From Ulota crispa (Eukaryota; Streptophyta; Bryopsida; Orthotrichales; Orthotrichaceae): a stretch of 64,000 nt of DNA. Each line of letters starts with the position of its first letter. The stretch's first letter is position 1. The notes under the pieces are model-generated. The model was given only the letters and a program-made list of their open reading frames with translations. It searched no databases and was not told where the DNA came from. This document shows positions 22,788 through 36,244 of the stretch, in pieces. The position numbers and the translations under genes are program-made. The stretch covers positions 26,826,358 to 26,890,357 of the forward strand of contig OY987244.1 in the NCBI GenBank assembly GCA_963920765.1. Reading direction: 5' to 3'.

Positions 22788-24065
22788 TTAAAACTTTATG
22801 TGCAAAGCTTCAGAAACCTTCAAGATTTTAGTAACTAACTATTCTATAATTGGACTTCTAATGGGACAATTTAGTATCTACAATTGTAAGGAGTTATTCA
22901 ATAGTTTTGAAGTTTAAGGGTTTTAGAGTGAATCCTTATTTTTTTCCAGGTTTGTTTATATGCACATGCGCAAAGACTTACAAGTATGTTGATGGTTATC
23001 AACCTATTTACAAAAAGAAAGGCTACAAATTCATTTTAGAAAGTTGGTGATATCAAACTCCTTGTTGCAATAATTTTGCATGCAATCAATTTTCAGAAAT
23101 CATGTGTATAGTTTCCATGGAAATGGTGTTAAAAATAAATACTTTTTTTTTGAATTTTGAACTATTTTTGGTATTTTTGGTATTTCCGAAGAAGCTGAAA
23201 AAAAGCAAGTGATAGGACAAAAGTTGCAAATTGCTGTAGAAGTCTATATGCTTGATTGGATATGTGATAAAACACAAAAAAAAAATGTCATTGGATATTG
23301 AGATATTGTATATACCTACATAGAAGATCTTATTCAATCGACCTTTTAGTGGAGTCCTCAAACAAAATATCAATGGAGCATGACCTTTTAGGCTATTGAG
23401 CGTAGTTATTTTTTGATACTTTGATGTATTGTCCTTTATAAATGAGTGACATCTTAAAATTTTGGAACATCATTTTATGCTTGATTTCAATAAGTGAAAA
23501 CCAACCCTAAAAGGCATATTCTTTGTGAAACTAGTCAAATGTATTACAAAACAAAGAATAATTTGACTAAAATCTTCTATCAACTATACAACATCTATAC
23601 ATTGTATTCAACCTTTCCTTCAACTTTTTGGGAAATGTCAAGGTCCTCTTCCCCTTCTTTTCTTATAGCCACTACCATCGTCCAATTTGGCCTTGGTAAA
23701 AAAAATTATACAACCGATTAGTTGAACTCCACAAAAACTAGAGCCTAGCACCAATCCAAACACACAAACCATAGAAGGTGTATTCAAGGAAAGAAAATAA
23801 TGCATATTTGTAGTGTATATATAAGGGTCTTATTAAAAGCCTTTGTTGTTGCTAAAATGCCTTTGTGTTCATCAAACCAAATTTATTTACATCAACGTTG
23901 TTGTGGATGCTTTTACCACCTGGCCTGGCACAACACATGCTCCAAAAGAGGTAATTTGTTGTTTGCATAAATCATCAATCAAACCATTCACAACTACTCT
24001 TCTAATCATAGCTACTTTGGTATGCTTCTTGTCATATTTTGTTAAACAAATGTTCATGAAAATAA
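22788..24065. other. AT-rich stretch, nothing recognised
   Basis: No genes and no clear TIR pairs seen. Confidence 0.4.
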
Positions 24066-24215
24066 AGGCTACCTTCCATGTGAGGGGGGTTGCTGGTAGA
24101 ATTCATTGATACTTGGTCAAATAGGATTCTAAAAAAATCAAAACTCCCATCTGACCAATTATTGATGAATTCGAGTGAGCTTCACCAACCACCCCCTCAC
24201 ATAAAAGGAGACCCT
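24066..24215. mobile_element. J-like foldback element, decayed (J2)
   Basis: Contains CTTCCATGTGAGGGGG and CCCCCTCACATAAAAGGAG as inverted arms and an internal AATTCATTGATA/ATTGATGAATT pair, following the plan of J1. Confidence 0.5.
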
Positions 24216-24622
24216 AACATATCCATACCAATTACAAACACCATAAAGTTTGCCATATCACAACACATGCAAACAAGGAACTTGGACCAAAGTTATGGAA
24301 GATTTGGCTGGTCGAAAGGATGTTTTTCATGCTACAAAAGAAGAAACAAAAAAGCGCACCCTCCCCCTTCCCATAAAGAAGAATTAAAAAATAAAGGGAT
24401 GCTTCCTAAGGACGCCAACTGGATGGTTCAATGTACTGCACATACGTGTTTGTAAGGGCCCGAGTGGGAAATCTCGGCTGTTGTTTTTTTACAAACAAGG
24501 GCAAAAGTAATTTGCCTCCATACATTTTGGAGTTGGTTGGTTTTTATTCTCTTTTATGGTTCGAGATTAAACCAGGGTCTCTGAAATCTAAAGGTGAATT
24601 CAAAATTTCTTAATTCAGTTTA

Positions 24623-24947
24623 GGGAAAATTTTATGGATACCCTTGAAGTTTGTCATACTTATATAGATATCTTTGGTTTTCCAGAAATTGCACAAATAT
24701 CTTGAGACCCTAATTTTCAGGCGTTTGTTTTGTTGTGCATGCTACTTTCTTCATGACCAAAGTTAAAAGCAAGGAGTGCAATAGAGCGGAATAGAAGCAA
24801 CTTGCACATAAGGGAGAAAGATGTGACGTGCATAATTCAACAAATGCCTAAAATTATTATGGTCCAAACATATGTGTGTTATTTCTGAAAAATCAAGGGT
24901 ATCTATACAATTAAGGCAAACCTCAAGGGTTCCTGGAAGAATTTCCC
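24623..24947. mobile_element. B-family element (B5)
   Basis: Ends GGGAAAATTTTATGG and AGAATTTCCC. Flanks TTCAGTTTA and TTCAATCTC share six of nine bases. Confidence 0.7.
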
Positions 24948-24965
24948 TTCAATCTCTTGGTGGTA

Positions 24966-25234
24966 AAGGCCGCTTCACACTATGGCCGACCAAGTGGAGA
25001 GGCCGTCAAATTGAGTGGCCATACTTTGATGAGAAGCCAAGAAAAATTGTTGAAAATAGGCACAAAAAAATGCTAAAATTGACGACCTCTTGACTTTGAG
25101 AGGCTGTTGTTTTGGATGGTAAAATATTACCATATAGGTAGTTTGGTTGAGAGGCCAAACTCTTGATTTCTTGCAATTCGATAGGTGGAAACCGATGACC
25201 TCTTGACCTTTGACCATAGTATGAAGTGGCCCTA
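24966..25234. mobile_element. TIR element with GGCC(G/A)CTTCA ends
   Basis: GGCCGCTTCACACTATGG at the left pairs with CCATAGTATGAAGTGGCC at the right, with two mismatches. Internal AGAGGCC pairs also occur. Confidence 0.6.
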
Positions 25235-25349
25235 AGTATCTAAACTCTAAGATTTTTCCAACAGGTGAAAAATCTGTCTGAGCTTTTCCACTCTCGTCCC
25301 ACAAACAAGTAAGGTTGAAGGCTTGATATCTGTTAGGGCACTAATTTTG

Positions 25350-25640
25350 CTCACCTCCCCAAATGATCTCCGTCAATACATGTCTTATTCATAGCCTTTT
25401 TATAATGTACAATAGACGTACATTTAAGGAGGTGCACCATTTTAGAACCCTATGATATTTTCACTTCAAAATTTCATAACTAATTCCACACTGCTCTAAA
25501 AAATACAAAACTTCTTAAATTATATGCCAATTTCTCTTGTTTTTCAAGAAAAATTTACTGAAAAAATATTTCAAGAAGTTCCACCACCCCAAAATTCAGT
25601 TTCAGCTCTTAGATGGTCGGTTTACGAGCCTCTTACCTTA
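25350..25640. repeat. H dispersed repeat, copy 1
   Basis: Shares its whole length with 38991-39268, from CTCACCTCCCCAA through GTACATTTNAGGAGGTG to GCCTCTTACCTTA. No clear TIR seen. Confidence 0.6.
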
Positions 25641-26133
25641 CGTGCAGTAAAACGGAGCCCAACTGAATGGACTGCAGGCCCAGAGGCTTTTTGAGGTGAC
25701 CATGTGGCATGCAGAGAAGTGACCAGCGCATGAGGAGGATCAATCTAAGGAAGCAACAGGGCTGAAAGGACTGGGGCCTGGGTGATGCGGTGCTGCCATT
25801 GTACTGAACCCCCTCATGGGAAACCACTGGAAAAGAGGGCTGGAAAGATCTGGTAGCAAGTAAGTTTAAGTCAGGCCTGACACTACTCTCAAGTACACTC
25901 TAGTAAGGCCTTGGTATAAAAGTTTCCAAACTTACCACCCCCAGAAGATTGAATTTGGAAATGAACTGAGCTCATGTTTGTATTCAAACTGCACCCTGAT
26001 TTTGTCTTAGAATCCTGAAAGAGGACAAGATTGACCAATCCCAAAATAGAGGTAAATTTTTACTTTCACCTTTGTCTTAGAAAAGAAAGTAAAGTTTTTT
26101 CACCTTGACCTAAAAACATGAATGTGCAATTTG

Positions 26134-26373
26134 GAGAATGCTATTTTGTAAGCAAGGATCCATGAGCTAGGATTTTTTGTCAAAATAATAAGTCCACCTC
26201 TAATTATTTACATAAGGCCCTAAAATTGTACATTTTGAATTCTTATCTCTTGAAGAACTTATTGTAGTTTAATTCATTCCATTGAATTTGAGTTGAAAAT
26301 CCGTTCTTGCTCACAAAATCTTGAATCTTTGCTCTAGGCTCACTGTTTTACACTAACCATATAGAGTCATCCC
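26134..26373. mobile_element. C-family element, inverted and diverged (C4)
   Basis: Starts GAATGCTATTTTG and shares the TATTTACATAAGGCCCTAAA-like stretch, in reverse orientation to C3. Confidence 0.5.
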
Positions 26374-27717
26374 CATTTCACCAATGTGAAAACAACAAAA
26401 TATAAAAGGTTTTGAGATTTGTTTCAAGAATATATTATAATCAGAGCATAATAGAGGCTATTTAACTACGTGTCTAAACGCCTTGAAGCCAAAAAATAGA
26501 GTCATAACTACAAGTATCTAAGATTTTATAAGGAAAGAAATGAAGGAGACAAACTTGGGCCATTGAGATTTCAATTCTAATTTATCATGTTGGTTGTTCA
26601 AGGTATAATATTTTTTATAAGATTATTTTTATACTAACCCCTCTAAGGGATGTTTACACCCAAAAAAAAAAAAAAAGTCAAAAATTGCAAATTTTTAGTA
26701 TGTTGATATTAAGAATTTTTTTTGAAATCTCAATAATATTTATGAAATGTGTACAATACAAATTTAGCCCATTTGACCAAATAGATTGAAAAGACTATAA
26801 CGTGAAAAGTTTCAAAAATGTTTTTTATCCTTGCTTGGCATGGTTAGCAAACTTTGGGCCTTTTTGGAATAATATATTTGGTTTGCACAAATTAAAGTTT
26901 TTTGTTCATTGATACCTAAATCTTGTCAAGTACACTAGTGAAAATTTTCAAGGGCCACTTATGAGTCTATTGCCATGCAATATAAGGAGATAAAAAAACT
27001 TGCACTAGAAGAAAAATTTGTCCTAAACAATTGGTTCACAACAACTTCAAATGTCCTAAATGACTATACAATGACTCAATTACAATCATCTAAGACATTT
27101 GCAGTTATTGTGAACCAATCTTTGATTGCAAGATTTCTTCTAATGTTGGCAATACATTGGAAGTCTAGAAAAAATTCTTGTTCATTGAGTTTTTTTTTTT
27201 TTTTGAAAATCCAAACTACAAAAAGATTGGTTCAACTACATTTGACAAATCCTAATTTTTTCATAGTAAGAAAATTTAATACATATATTTCAAATTATAT
27301 TTCCTTCCCTAGTGTACACAACCTTCATAATTTCTTCTAAGTGGATGCATGTTACCACTCAAAAATTGCTTCCATTTCTAATACATGCATTTTTAGTGAA
27401 TTGCAAAATTATGTTCTATGGGCGTTCCCCTTGAGACTTTGAATGCAACATTTCACTCCATAGTAATAAAAAGACATTGAAACTTATATTCTAGGACTTT
27501 AACATTTACTGCTTTTAAGTGTGGATTTTATTATGCACTACCGTTTGTTTACAAGCTTGTACTAGCCTTTTTGAAAAGGGGTAATGAGCTGTTTGGCATT
27601 GAATGAAAAAGTATAGGTGTATCTAGTATGTGCTTATGAGAATGTAAGACTCGACTTTGAACATGATAATTTAGTTGTCTCTATTCTATAACCTTCAATT
27701 TGCATTTTTATAATTTC

Positions 27718-28642
27718 TTAACCCTGGAAGCCCTACTGTCCCCTCGGGGGACAAATGGGATTTTGGGCAGATACCTACGGTCTCAATTTTTGTCTTAATT
27801 TTTTGAAACTTTTTTCGAATTTAGGAAAATAGATTAGCTTTTGGGGAATATAATTTTTATTCCAATATATGCTCATGAGCAAAAGTTATGTCCACATAAG
27901 CAAAAATTAATGGAATTTGGGCAGATTTTTTTACAAAAGCTTTTTTTTTAATTTCAATTTTTAATTTTTTTCCTCATAGTTTATAGTTTTGTCTACATCT
28001 GAAGCTTTGATTCATTCCATTTGGACTAGTTATGTGAAAGTTATGGACAATCTTGTTATTCAAGCAGTTCATGTATCTTCTTGAAAAAGTAACTTATAAA
28101 CTTCATTTTTAATGCAAATTTAACATCTTTTCAAAAAATAATAATGGGAAGGGTGAAGTTTGCTTTCTAGAACAATCTTACCATTAGAATTATTGCGTTT
28201 CAATTCCATTGCAAGGTTATTAACAATTTAAGTTTTTGTCAATCTCATACCTTCTTCTACCTAATGTTTTCTATAAGAATGAAAATTAAATATTTTTTGT
28301 TTTTATTTTTTTCCAAAGATTCTTGACTCAATTCTCCATCACATAAAAATAGACCTCAAAACACTACGGCGCAAAAAAATTAAGTTAAAAGAGTTTAAAA
28401 TCAAATAATCTAGTCATGCAAGGTGCAAAAAAGTTTGTTTCTAACACTTTAAACGCAAATATCTTGCAATCTATGGAGTCAAAGTTTTTGATTTTTTTGC
28501 ACATTCTTATACTAGTCTTGTTCAAGATCATATGGTTGGATATGCAAAAGACCAATTTTCAAACTTTTTTTCTCTTTGCCATAGAAGTAGCAGTTTTGAG
28601 TGTCTTTTGACAAAATAAAGGCCCCAAGGCTTTAGGGGTTAA
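27718..28642. mobile_element. D-type TTAA-bounded element, subfamily 2 (D5)
   Basis: Starts TTAACCCTGGAAGCCC, then a GTCCCCTCGGGGGAC palindrome, and ends CTTTAGGGGTTAA. 925 bp; the interior resembles 48881-49803 and 57008-57945. Confidence 0.78.
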
Positions 28643-30396
28643 AGGGTTTAATTTATTTATTGGGAAAAATCCCAACTTACTCCAAATTTGTAAGACACCT
28701 CTTGAGAAAGTTTAAAAATTAACCTTCATTTTTTGGAGCCCCAAGCATGAAGCCTCAAGCAAGCGCAATTGAGAAGTCTCAATAGCTAGGAAGCATGGCC
28801 AGCTAAGGAGCCCCCACCAATTGGGGTCCTAGCAGTTGGAGACCCTTACAAGTTAGGGACCCTACAAGGCACCTCTTGCCCAATTTTTTTTTTTTTTTGC
28901 ATGCCCAACTTGTACCTACCTAATTTGCCTTGGTTAAACCATGCTACCTGATTTGCTCAAAAACTTTTGAATAGAACATCTAAAAAATGTAATCATTGAA
29001 TTAGAGTTTTTTTTTTTTCTAAATGTGATAAGATTGAAAAAGCCTACCACTTGTCAAAGTTTTGAAAACATTTGTTGAATTTTGAGTTCATACAACCCTA
29101 CACAAGCTTTCAAGTGTTTGTTGAACAACTCTTGGGTTAAAGAAGAAATAGCGCAAAAGCACATACAAAGCATAATGTATACATAAAACTTGGCCCATTT
29201 TTTTCTTGCGGTTTCAAAGTCGAACTACTTTTTTGCATTTTAAACATCTGACAATACACTAATCATCGGTTCTTGGTTCTCACCCCACATCAAGGGGTAG
29301 TCACACCTTCTCCACTCCATTCTCAATCTTTAGAAAACGGAGACGTGGCAATCCATCAACGGTCAACACAAGCGACATTCTCTCAAGTTTGAGAAGATTT
29401 TCTTGTCTCCTCCATAGGTAAAGAATCAGGTGGAGAAATCTTTGTGTGCAAAGTTTTAAATCTTGTTGCTGTCTTGTTTTCATCCTTGTGATTCACCCTC
29501 GCATGTCTCTATCTACCTTTAGTAATCAATTCTCTTGCGTTCACAGTCACAACATCTGTTTTTACCATTCTCCATCTTTGTCCTCCACTACCCACAAAAG
29601 GGGGAGTCACACCTTCTTCCATGAAGAACTGCTTGCATTGGCTCCTATTTTCCTTCCACCACTTCTCATTCTTCACAAAAGTTTGATTCTTGGAGAAGGT
29701 GTGACTACCCCTATTGTTTCACATAGAACATTTAAATGGCACACTAATTGGCAAGGACAGAACGTAGAGAAACTTTAAAGGTAAAGTAACGAGAATAAAC
29801 AAAATGGATAGGTATTTATGAAAGAAATAATGAAGGAAAAAGAGAGATAACAAGTACTAAAGAGAGAGAGATAAAGAAGTACTAGGAAAAAGCAGGACCA
29901 GTAGGGTCAACCTCAAAGGGAAGGGAAGGGCAAAAGGAGAAAAAGGGGAAAGCAGGGATGAGCATCAGAGCGTGTACTACAACAGCAGATTCGGGGAGAC
30001 TTGACTCACTTGACCCAAGGAAAAGGTGAAGGAAAAAAAAAGGAATGTGCAGATTTGCAAATCCTGGGGCAAATCTTATGAATATAGTATGTTGCTGGCT
30101 TGCTGCTGATCCTCCACAATCTTGGTCTCCTGCCCCTCTCTCGGCGGTCAGTCGGTCACCCAGGCCAAAAAACAGTCCAACAGCCCAATGAAATCCATGA
30201 ATCCCCATGAAATCCATGGACCCAATGAAATCAGTGGAAATCAATGAAAAATTCTTGTGCAATCTGCCAACGTGACAACCCCCGGCTTTTGTATTCCTGG
30301 ATTGCTGCAGTGGCATCTCAGCTCTCCTCATAAATATCACATCCCCTGTTTAAGGCTCCCTTTTTACTTCCTTGGGTCCCAGGTAAGAACAACTAA
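28643..30396. other. Mixed stretch with TIR element and short degenerate repeats
   Basis: Besides the element at 29293-29712, imperfect AATGAAATCCATG repeats lie at 30187-30250; they shape the 152-codon minus frame at 29882-30340, which looks non-coding. Confidence 0.4.
29293..29712. mobile_element. TIR element with AGGGGTAGTCACACC ends
   Basis: AGGGGTAGTCACACCTTCTC at the left is the exact complement of GAGAAGGTGTGACTACCCCT at the right; a third diverged copy (GGGGGAGTCACACCTTCTTC) lies inside at about 29600. No target duplication seen. Confidence 0.65.
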
Positions 30397-30721
30397 TTAA
30401 CCCCACTAAATATTGCATTTAGGTTGCCCCGTACTAATTTCTCAAAACCTTATACTATATAAGTATAGTATAGTGATAATATGGTAATCTGAACAGTTTT
30501 TAAAGGCCCTTGGCAACCACAATAAAGTTGATGTTTAAGTCATAAACCATGTGAAATTCTAATATTTAGAGAGTTGTATGGGTATCCTAAGAAGATTTAA
30601 GAAACGAAATCTTTTTTTTTTTGGAAATTTTACCTTTGTTTTTGTTGATTTAGAGCCTTGTACAAGAATCATGAAGCCCTCGATAGTCAAACTAGATCCG
30701 ATGTGTACTCTTAGGGGTTAA
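30397..30721. repeat. Partial E-family sequence inside TTAA-type ends (E1)
   Basis: Starts TTAACCCC directly followed by the E end CACTAAATATTGCATTTAGG. The E body can be followed to about 30570 and the segment closes with TTAGGGGTTAA. The sequence after 30580 is partly repeated directly at 30795-30890. A composite of uncertain origin. Confidence 0.4.
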
Positions 30722-30890
30722 AGAGTGCAAGAAATGAGTATATTGTAACCTTAATCTCTAAGAGTGTATAGAAGTAAGGCTTGTCAATTTGGAGGTAAAA
30801 TCATTGCCTAAGAAAACTTTAGAATAAGATTTGTTTTTTTTGAAAGTTTTACCATCTTCCATGACTAAAAGCTTTGCACAAAAATCATAT

Positions 30891-31357
30891 GAGCATCTCC
30901 ACTGGTTGGTTCCGGCCTATGATTTACCATGGCCTTAGGGTCGTTTCTAGAGTGCCCAGCTTTGACATGGTGATGGAAAATTTTTGCCCATCTGCTCCAA
31001 AGAAGGCTCCGAGCACTCTCAACTGCCGTGGTAGTTTTCATTTGTAGCTTGCTTGAATCATGGCTCTAACACTTTTATTTATTGCCTTGATTATTTATTG
31101 CCTTGATGGTTGGTGAGGCCCCAATTTATTTGCCATCAGTTTTCTAAAGTCTAAACTGTTGACTTGCCCATGCTATTGTGGCAAAGATGCTTGGAGCATT
31201 CAAAAATTGCAGCTATTTCTGGCATAGGTTTTAATTCCAAACCTTGTAATGCACAATCTAGTGGACACATGAATTATATAACAAGCTGATTCTCCATGAA
31301 GGGGCCAAGTTGAGCTATATGGCGTGTCATTCTATTGGCCAACCAGTGGAGATGCTC
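30891..31357. mobile_element. I-family PIF/Harbinger-like TIR element (I1)
   Basis: Ends GAGCATCTCCACTGGTTGG and CCAACCAGTGGAGATGCTC pair closely. Flanks TAT and TAA (one mismatch). Confidence 0.75.
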
Positions 31358-31557
31358 TAAAACATCTAACAATCAAACTAGTTGTGCTTGCACTTGTAAG
31401 ATAGGAGGTCCATAAACCAATCATGACTTAAATGCATTCTCTATCTAGGAATGAGTGACATGTTCCTTCAAATATCTATTACTACCATTGATGTGTAAAT
31501 TAATGTGGCTTGAACTAAATGGTTCACTAGAGTTGAAGGAGGTTCTTAGCTTACATA

Positions 31558-31952
31558 AGGTAGGTGCACCCATAAGCGTGGAAATAAGGGTTTTGGAGTA
31601 GGTAAAACAATTGACTAACTTTGAAAAAAATACTGTAAGTTAGGAAATGGAAACCAAAAATATTGGCATCAATTTCAACATTCCAACTGCAAGCATTTGT
31701 TCACAAAGATTTTCCAAAGTCCAAAATCACTAAAATTGTAGGAACCATGTGTAAGAGATGCTAAAAACAAGGCTTGTTGGTTCTTAAATAGTGAGATGGG
31801 TACTCCAAACCTCATGCTAGCCACCCACAACCATCACTTCATTACCCATAACCATCACTTAGTCACCCACAATCATTTGTTTTTTAATTGATTAGCCTTG
31901 CCACTGTCAGGTGACAAGCATGGGGACGCAACGCTTATGGATGCTGCTACCT
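31558..31952. mobile_element. G-family TIR element (G1)
   Basis: Ends AGGTAGGTGCACCCATAAGC and GCTTATGGATGCTGCTACCT, flanked by TA on both sides. The interior repeats ACCCACAACCATCACTT-like units. Confidence 0.78.
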
Positions 31953-32698
31953 TAATGAAAGTGTACCCAATATTTGGGGAGGTTTCAAGCTCTATAAAAA
32001 AAATCCAACATTTTGTATTTTTCAATTGATTTTTTTACATGCCCTATATATTGCCTACATGTCTATGCTATAATTATATACTTTTGGAAAATTTGGTCAA
32101 TTATTATCTGATGATTTTAAATTTCAACAAGTGATATTTTCATTTTGTCTGGCTGACTTTATGTTGTTTTTTGAATCTCCTTGCTCATCGAGTATACCTA
32201 TACAAAGATTTACTAAATGAAGTATAGGACCCTGCATTGGGATTGGCGTCTGCATTGGGATTAGCGTCTGATGATGTTAGCATAGAGAGGAATCAGGGGA
32301 TATTAGTTTAGACAATATTATTTTCGAAGAAAAGGAGGCTTATGAAAGCACCCAACATTTCTACATCTGCATGGTCACCCATCAAGCACCACTTGCCACT
32401 TGGGGTTTGTTTTTGTTGTTGTTTTCCTGAAGCAATCAGGTCAGGTGATCAGGTCCTCCCTCCTCCCTCATAGATCATGCAAGTATAGTTTGTAGCATGC
32501 CACGTGTCTCTCTGAACCTGGCCTCCTTGCCCTGGTACTGTACTGCAATAAAACGGTGGGTCTATTATTCAGGCTTCCCCTTTAATTGAGGCGGCGTTGC
32601 TCAGGCCATTCCTTAGGGCTCTTCTGATGTTTTTATCATGTGGCCTCAAGCACTCTTTGAAACAAGAATATGATGTGGCCTCATTTCTCTTGTGTATA

Positions 32699-33013
32699 AG
32701 GTATGTACATTCAATAAGCGTCAGTGTCCCCATAACCGTCACCTTTGAAATCTTGAAAAATATGTGGAAGTAAATAGATGTAATTACAAGGATGTACAAC
32801 ATGTGAACATAAAATCTTGAAAGTGGCTATGGGTGCAATGGCAATTTGCTCTTTAGAAATTCACAACTTATTCTCACAGTATCCAAATAATACATTTGAA
32901 AGTGCAAACTCATTATTTTTATGTTCCTAATAGGATCCTATAATTTGCTAATTGTTTGTTGATACTCATCATGTTCAAAACCCTTAATTTGACGATTATG
33001 GGTGTACATACCT
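32699..33013. mobile_element. G-family TIR element, 315-bp subfamily (G2)
   Basis: Ends AGGTATGTACA and TGTACATACCT, flanked by TA. The interior is the reverse of G5 at 51386-51700, with the same length. Confidence 0.78.
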
Positions 33014-33028
33014 TAAGAGACTTCAAGG

Positions 33029-33680
33029 TTAACCCCTAAATGCCCAAGGCACCACATTTTGGTGCCGACAATATTTCAAAGTTCAATAAAACCTAACTGA
33101 GTTTCTATTTTTAGTACTTTTCATTTTAGAATTATTCTTTTTGAAGTCTAGTTTTAGCATCAAAAACTATGATTTTAAAAATTAATGAATTTGAAATTTC
33201 TACTCACTATTTTGTGCAAGGGTGTCCATTGCAATCTTGACTTTTTTTAATGTTGAGAGCTCATGAAAATGAACCTCAAATACACTAGATCTTGGAGAAA
33301 AAGTCATACTAGAAATTTATTTTAAAAATTTGTAAAAGAGATTTTGAAAAGCCATAAATGGATTGGAGTTATGTATGTTATGCCCTTTTATATTTTTTTG
33401 GTGACCAACATTTCAAATTTGACATGTGAAAAAAGGATTGAAAATTTTGAAGTTATTTTTGCAGTTTTAACACCCTCTTGATCAAACATTATAATCTTTC
33501 AATCCATAAGCGGTGTTGTTGTGTCTTTTCTTTCTATGTGATGTCTAACATGTATAGTTTCAATTTTGTATGGTTACAATCTACAAAAAATTGATACAAC
33601 TTATCAAAATATTGACTCTTTGTTCAGTTGAGAGAAAATTCCTAGAAGCTCTAAAAAGGCCTTGGGCAATAAGGGGTTAA
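33029..33680. mobile_element. D-type TTAA-bounded element, subfamily 1, inverted (D3)
   Basis: Ends TTAACCCCTAAATGCCCAAG and CTTGGGCAATAAGGGGTTAA. 652 bp, interior the reverse complement of D2. It starts 16 bp after the G element at 32699-33013. Confidence 0.82.
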
Positions 33681-36244
33681 GGAGTTGACGCAATAAATAT
33701 AAGCCTTAAAAATTTTAGAAGAAAAGGAATGAAGAAGGAGATCAGATAGAGCTAATAAGATGATAACTCTATCTTATCATGTTGACCAATGAGTAGGGAG
33801 ATCAAAAAAACAAAAGAAGGTTAGTGAAACAAAATGACAACATTAGAAATTGGAATTTAGGATTATTGAATAAAATCAGCCAGATATTCCTAAAATATCT
33901 AATTATAATATAAATATGGAGGCAATGTCTGGAGCATGCACTTCAAAAACCATCTGAAAATAAGAAATGTTGGATTTTAATCAATAAAGCTCAAAATCTC
34001 CTTGGGCATAGATGTTGACTATCCCAAAAAGCTAAAGCTAAAGGGAAAAAGTTGGTCTTTCATGTTTTTACAAACCCATTTCTTTGCCTTGGTGATGTGT
34101 GGGGATCTTGTTCTTTGAGCATTGAAAAAATTTCAAATTTTTGGCCATGAATCCTAGTGTAATGACATTAGCAATGATTTCAAAAATGGAACCAACGAGA
34201 CAAGGCTTGGAGCATGTTGGGGCTCTAAAACTACCTTGATTTCTAATGTAAGGTGGCCTTCAGGAGCGCACCACCAAATAGAAACCTTTACACAAATGTG
34301 TCCAAAGGAATCAGTAATGAACTTTTTGCATTTTTTCGTATAAGTAAAATTTCCTTCATCTTGCTTTCTGTTGTAATACTATATATTATGGACCAAACAA
34401 TCTCTGATCATTTGTGGTTTAAATTTCTGATTTAATACTATGTTTGAAAATTTGTTACAATTGGGTATGTTCACACTTGATATTAGGAGGGGTATTAGCA
34501 ATATGAATGTAGTCTAAAGGTGTGTCCAAATGCATCTATTTTTTTTCTTTGCTGGTACCCTCCTAATAAAAGTAGTTTGATTTAAACTGAACCATACAAA
34601 AAAAATCCCCAATTTCGTGGTCATTCTGGAAATCACTCAAATAATCCCCATGCGTGCTTTATTTTGTTTTGCTAAGTTGTCATTTTTAGAAACACTGATA
34701 TGCATCATTTTGAAACCATTTAACATAGGATGTTATAAACAAATTAAATGACCATATCAAAAATCTAACATCTAAATAGAGGTTTGTAGTAAGGCTATTT
34801 TGGTGTAGAGCATTGGGTGGGTTCCATGACGAAGCCAAATCCACCGCCCTTCATTCATTCGTTGGAGGGCATGATGGGTCCCATCCACGGATGAATGAAT
34901 AGGCAGGAGGAGGTTGACTCCCCAACAACATCAAAGACCTACTGATTTGCATAGACTGATGGGGGAGGACCTTGTTGGGAATTTTAGGATGCTGCCCCCG
35001 GGCCCAGGCTCATCTCTGGAAAGATCTCCTTCAAGGTCTAGTCACACAAACAAAACAAAACAAAACTGGTGTTTTTGAAGTCAGGCCCAATGAGGGGGGA
35101 GATCCCAAAAAAAAATTTGAGTTAAACGGAGCAGGAATTTTAAGATATATTTAATAATCTCTATTATTAAGCCTGAAAGTACAAAATTGTTTATTTAACA
35201 CACACAAAAATGAAATTCCCTATTATAAAGCATTGGGCGTGTTGATCATTCATCATAAATTTGGTATTCAAAAATAGGGGGGAGGAAGATGAAAAGGTAA
35301 AGAACGAGAGGGTGAAAAGTCACTCAAAAGTGAGAGAGAAATTACTCAAAGCACAAGTATTAAATATGTTTAGTTAAGAAAGTTGTTGGTATGTTATACA
35401 ACTCTAACTGATTTGAAATTTTTTTGACATGTACTTTACTTAGGTGAAATAAGTAACTTAGAGAAGCACCACCCACATGGCCTTTTTTCCTTAGGAATTT
35501 CACCTTGTGAAGGTAATTGTCCAATTTTTCACATGATGTTTTTGAATATTCAAACCATTTCAACTTCCAATTCACGTGGTGGAAAACTCTGAATTTTTTT
35601 CCACATTTTCTAAAACTATTCTTCTACAAGATCCTACGGTCACATATGCATAAAAGCGTTTTTGTTTTCAAATTTGGTTGATGCTCTAAAAATGACAATT
35701 TTGAAGAGTTTTTGGTGAAAACTTTGCTTGGTGCTTTAGGGGTTAATGAAACATCAATCAAAGATTTGTAGTTTGAAACCAAATTTGAATTGTATGTTCA
35801 TTCGATACTGAAATTCTCATCCCAATTGATTGTGTTATATTTAAATTGCATATTTTTTCAGAAGACTGATTCCTAATAATCCCATGTGAAATTCTGTAAA
35901 CACCATGGAGCACAAGTATGTTTTACCATAAAAAATGTAATTCCTTGTTTAGGAAATAGTTTTGTTACAAAAAACATGTACTCCAGTTCAAAGCATTATA
36001 ATTGTATATTATATGAGATGTTTTGAATGTCATTTTTTTCTGCATGTCAAATCTATTGCAAAACAGCTTTTGTGAATATGTATTTTAAATTTAACTTTTC
36101 AATTTGATGCAAAAGGAATTTATAGTCATTGGTTCCAAAATTAGATGATTGATATTTTGTCATCACATTAGCAACTACATGAGTTACTTTGCATTCTACC
36201 TAACATATAAAGTCTCAATAAAATTCTAATGATGAATGTATATA
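33681..36244. other. AT-rich stretch with one D fragment
   Basis: Nothing else recognised. Around 34800-34920 it is GC-richer, with ATTCATTC/GAATGAAT words. Confidence 0.4.
35370..35746. mobile_element. D-type subfamily 2 fragment (D8)
   Basis: Right part only: shares TTGACATGTACTTTACTTAG and AGAAGCACCACCCACATGGC with D6 and ends GCTTTAGGGGTTAA. No left end was found, so it is truncated or rearranged. Confidence 0.6.

Noticed and set aside
29882..30340. 152-codon minus-strand frame
   Set aside because: Part of it is short imperfect AATGAAATCCATG repeats; no family match and no context.
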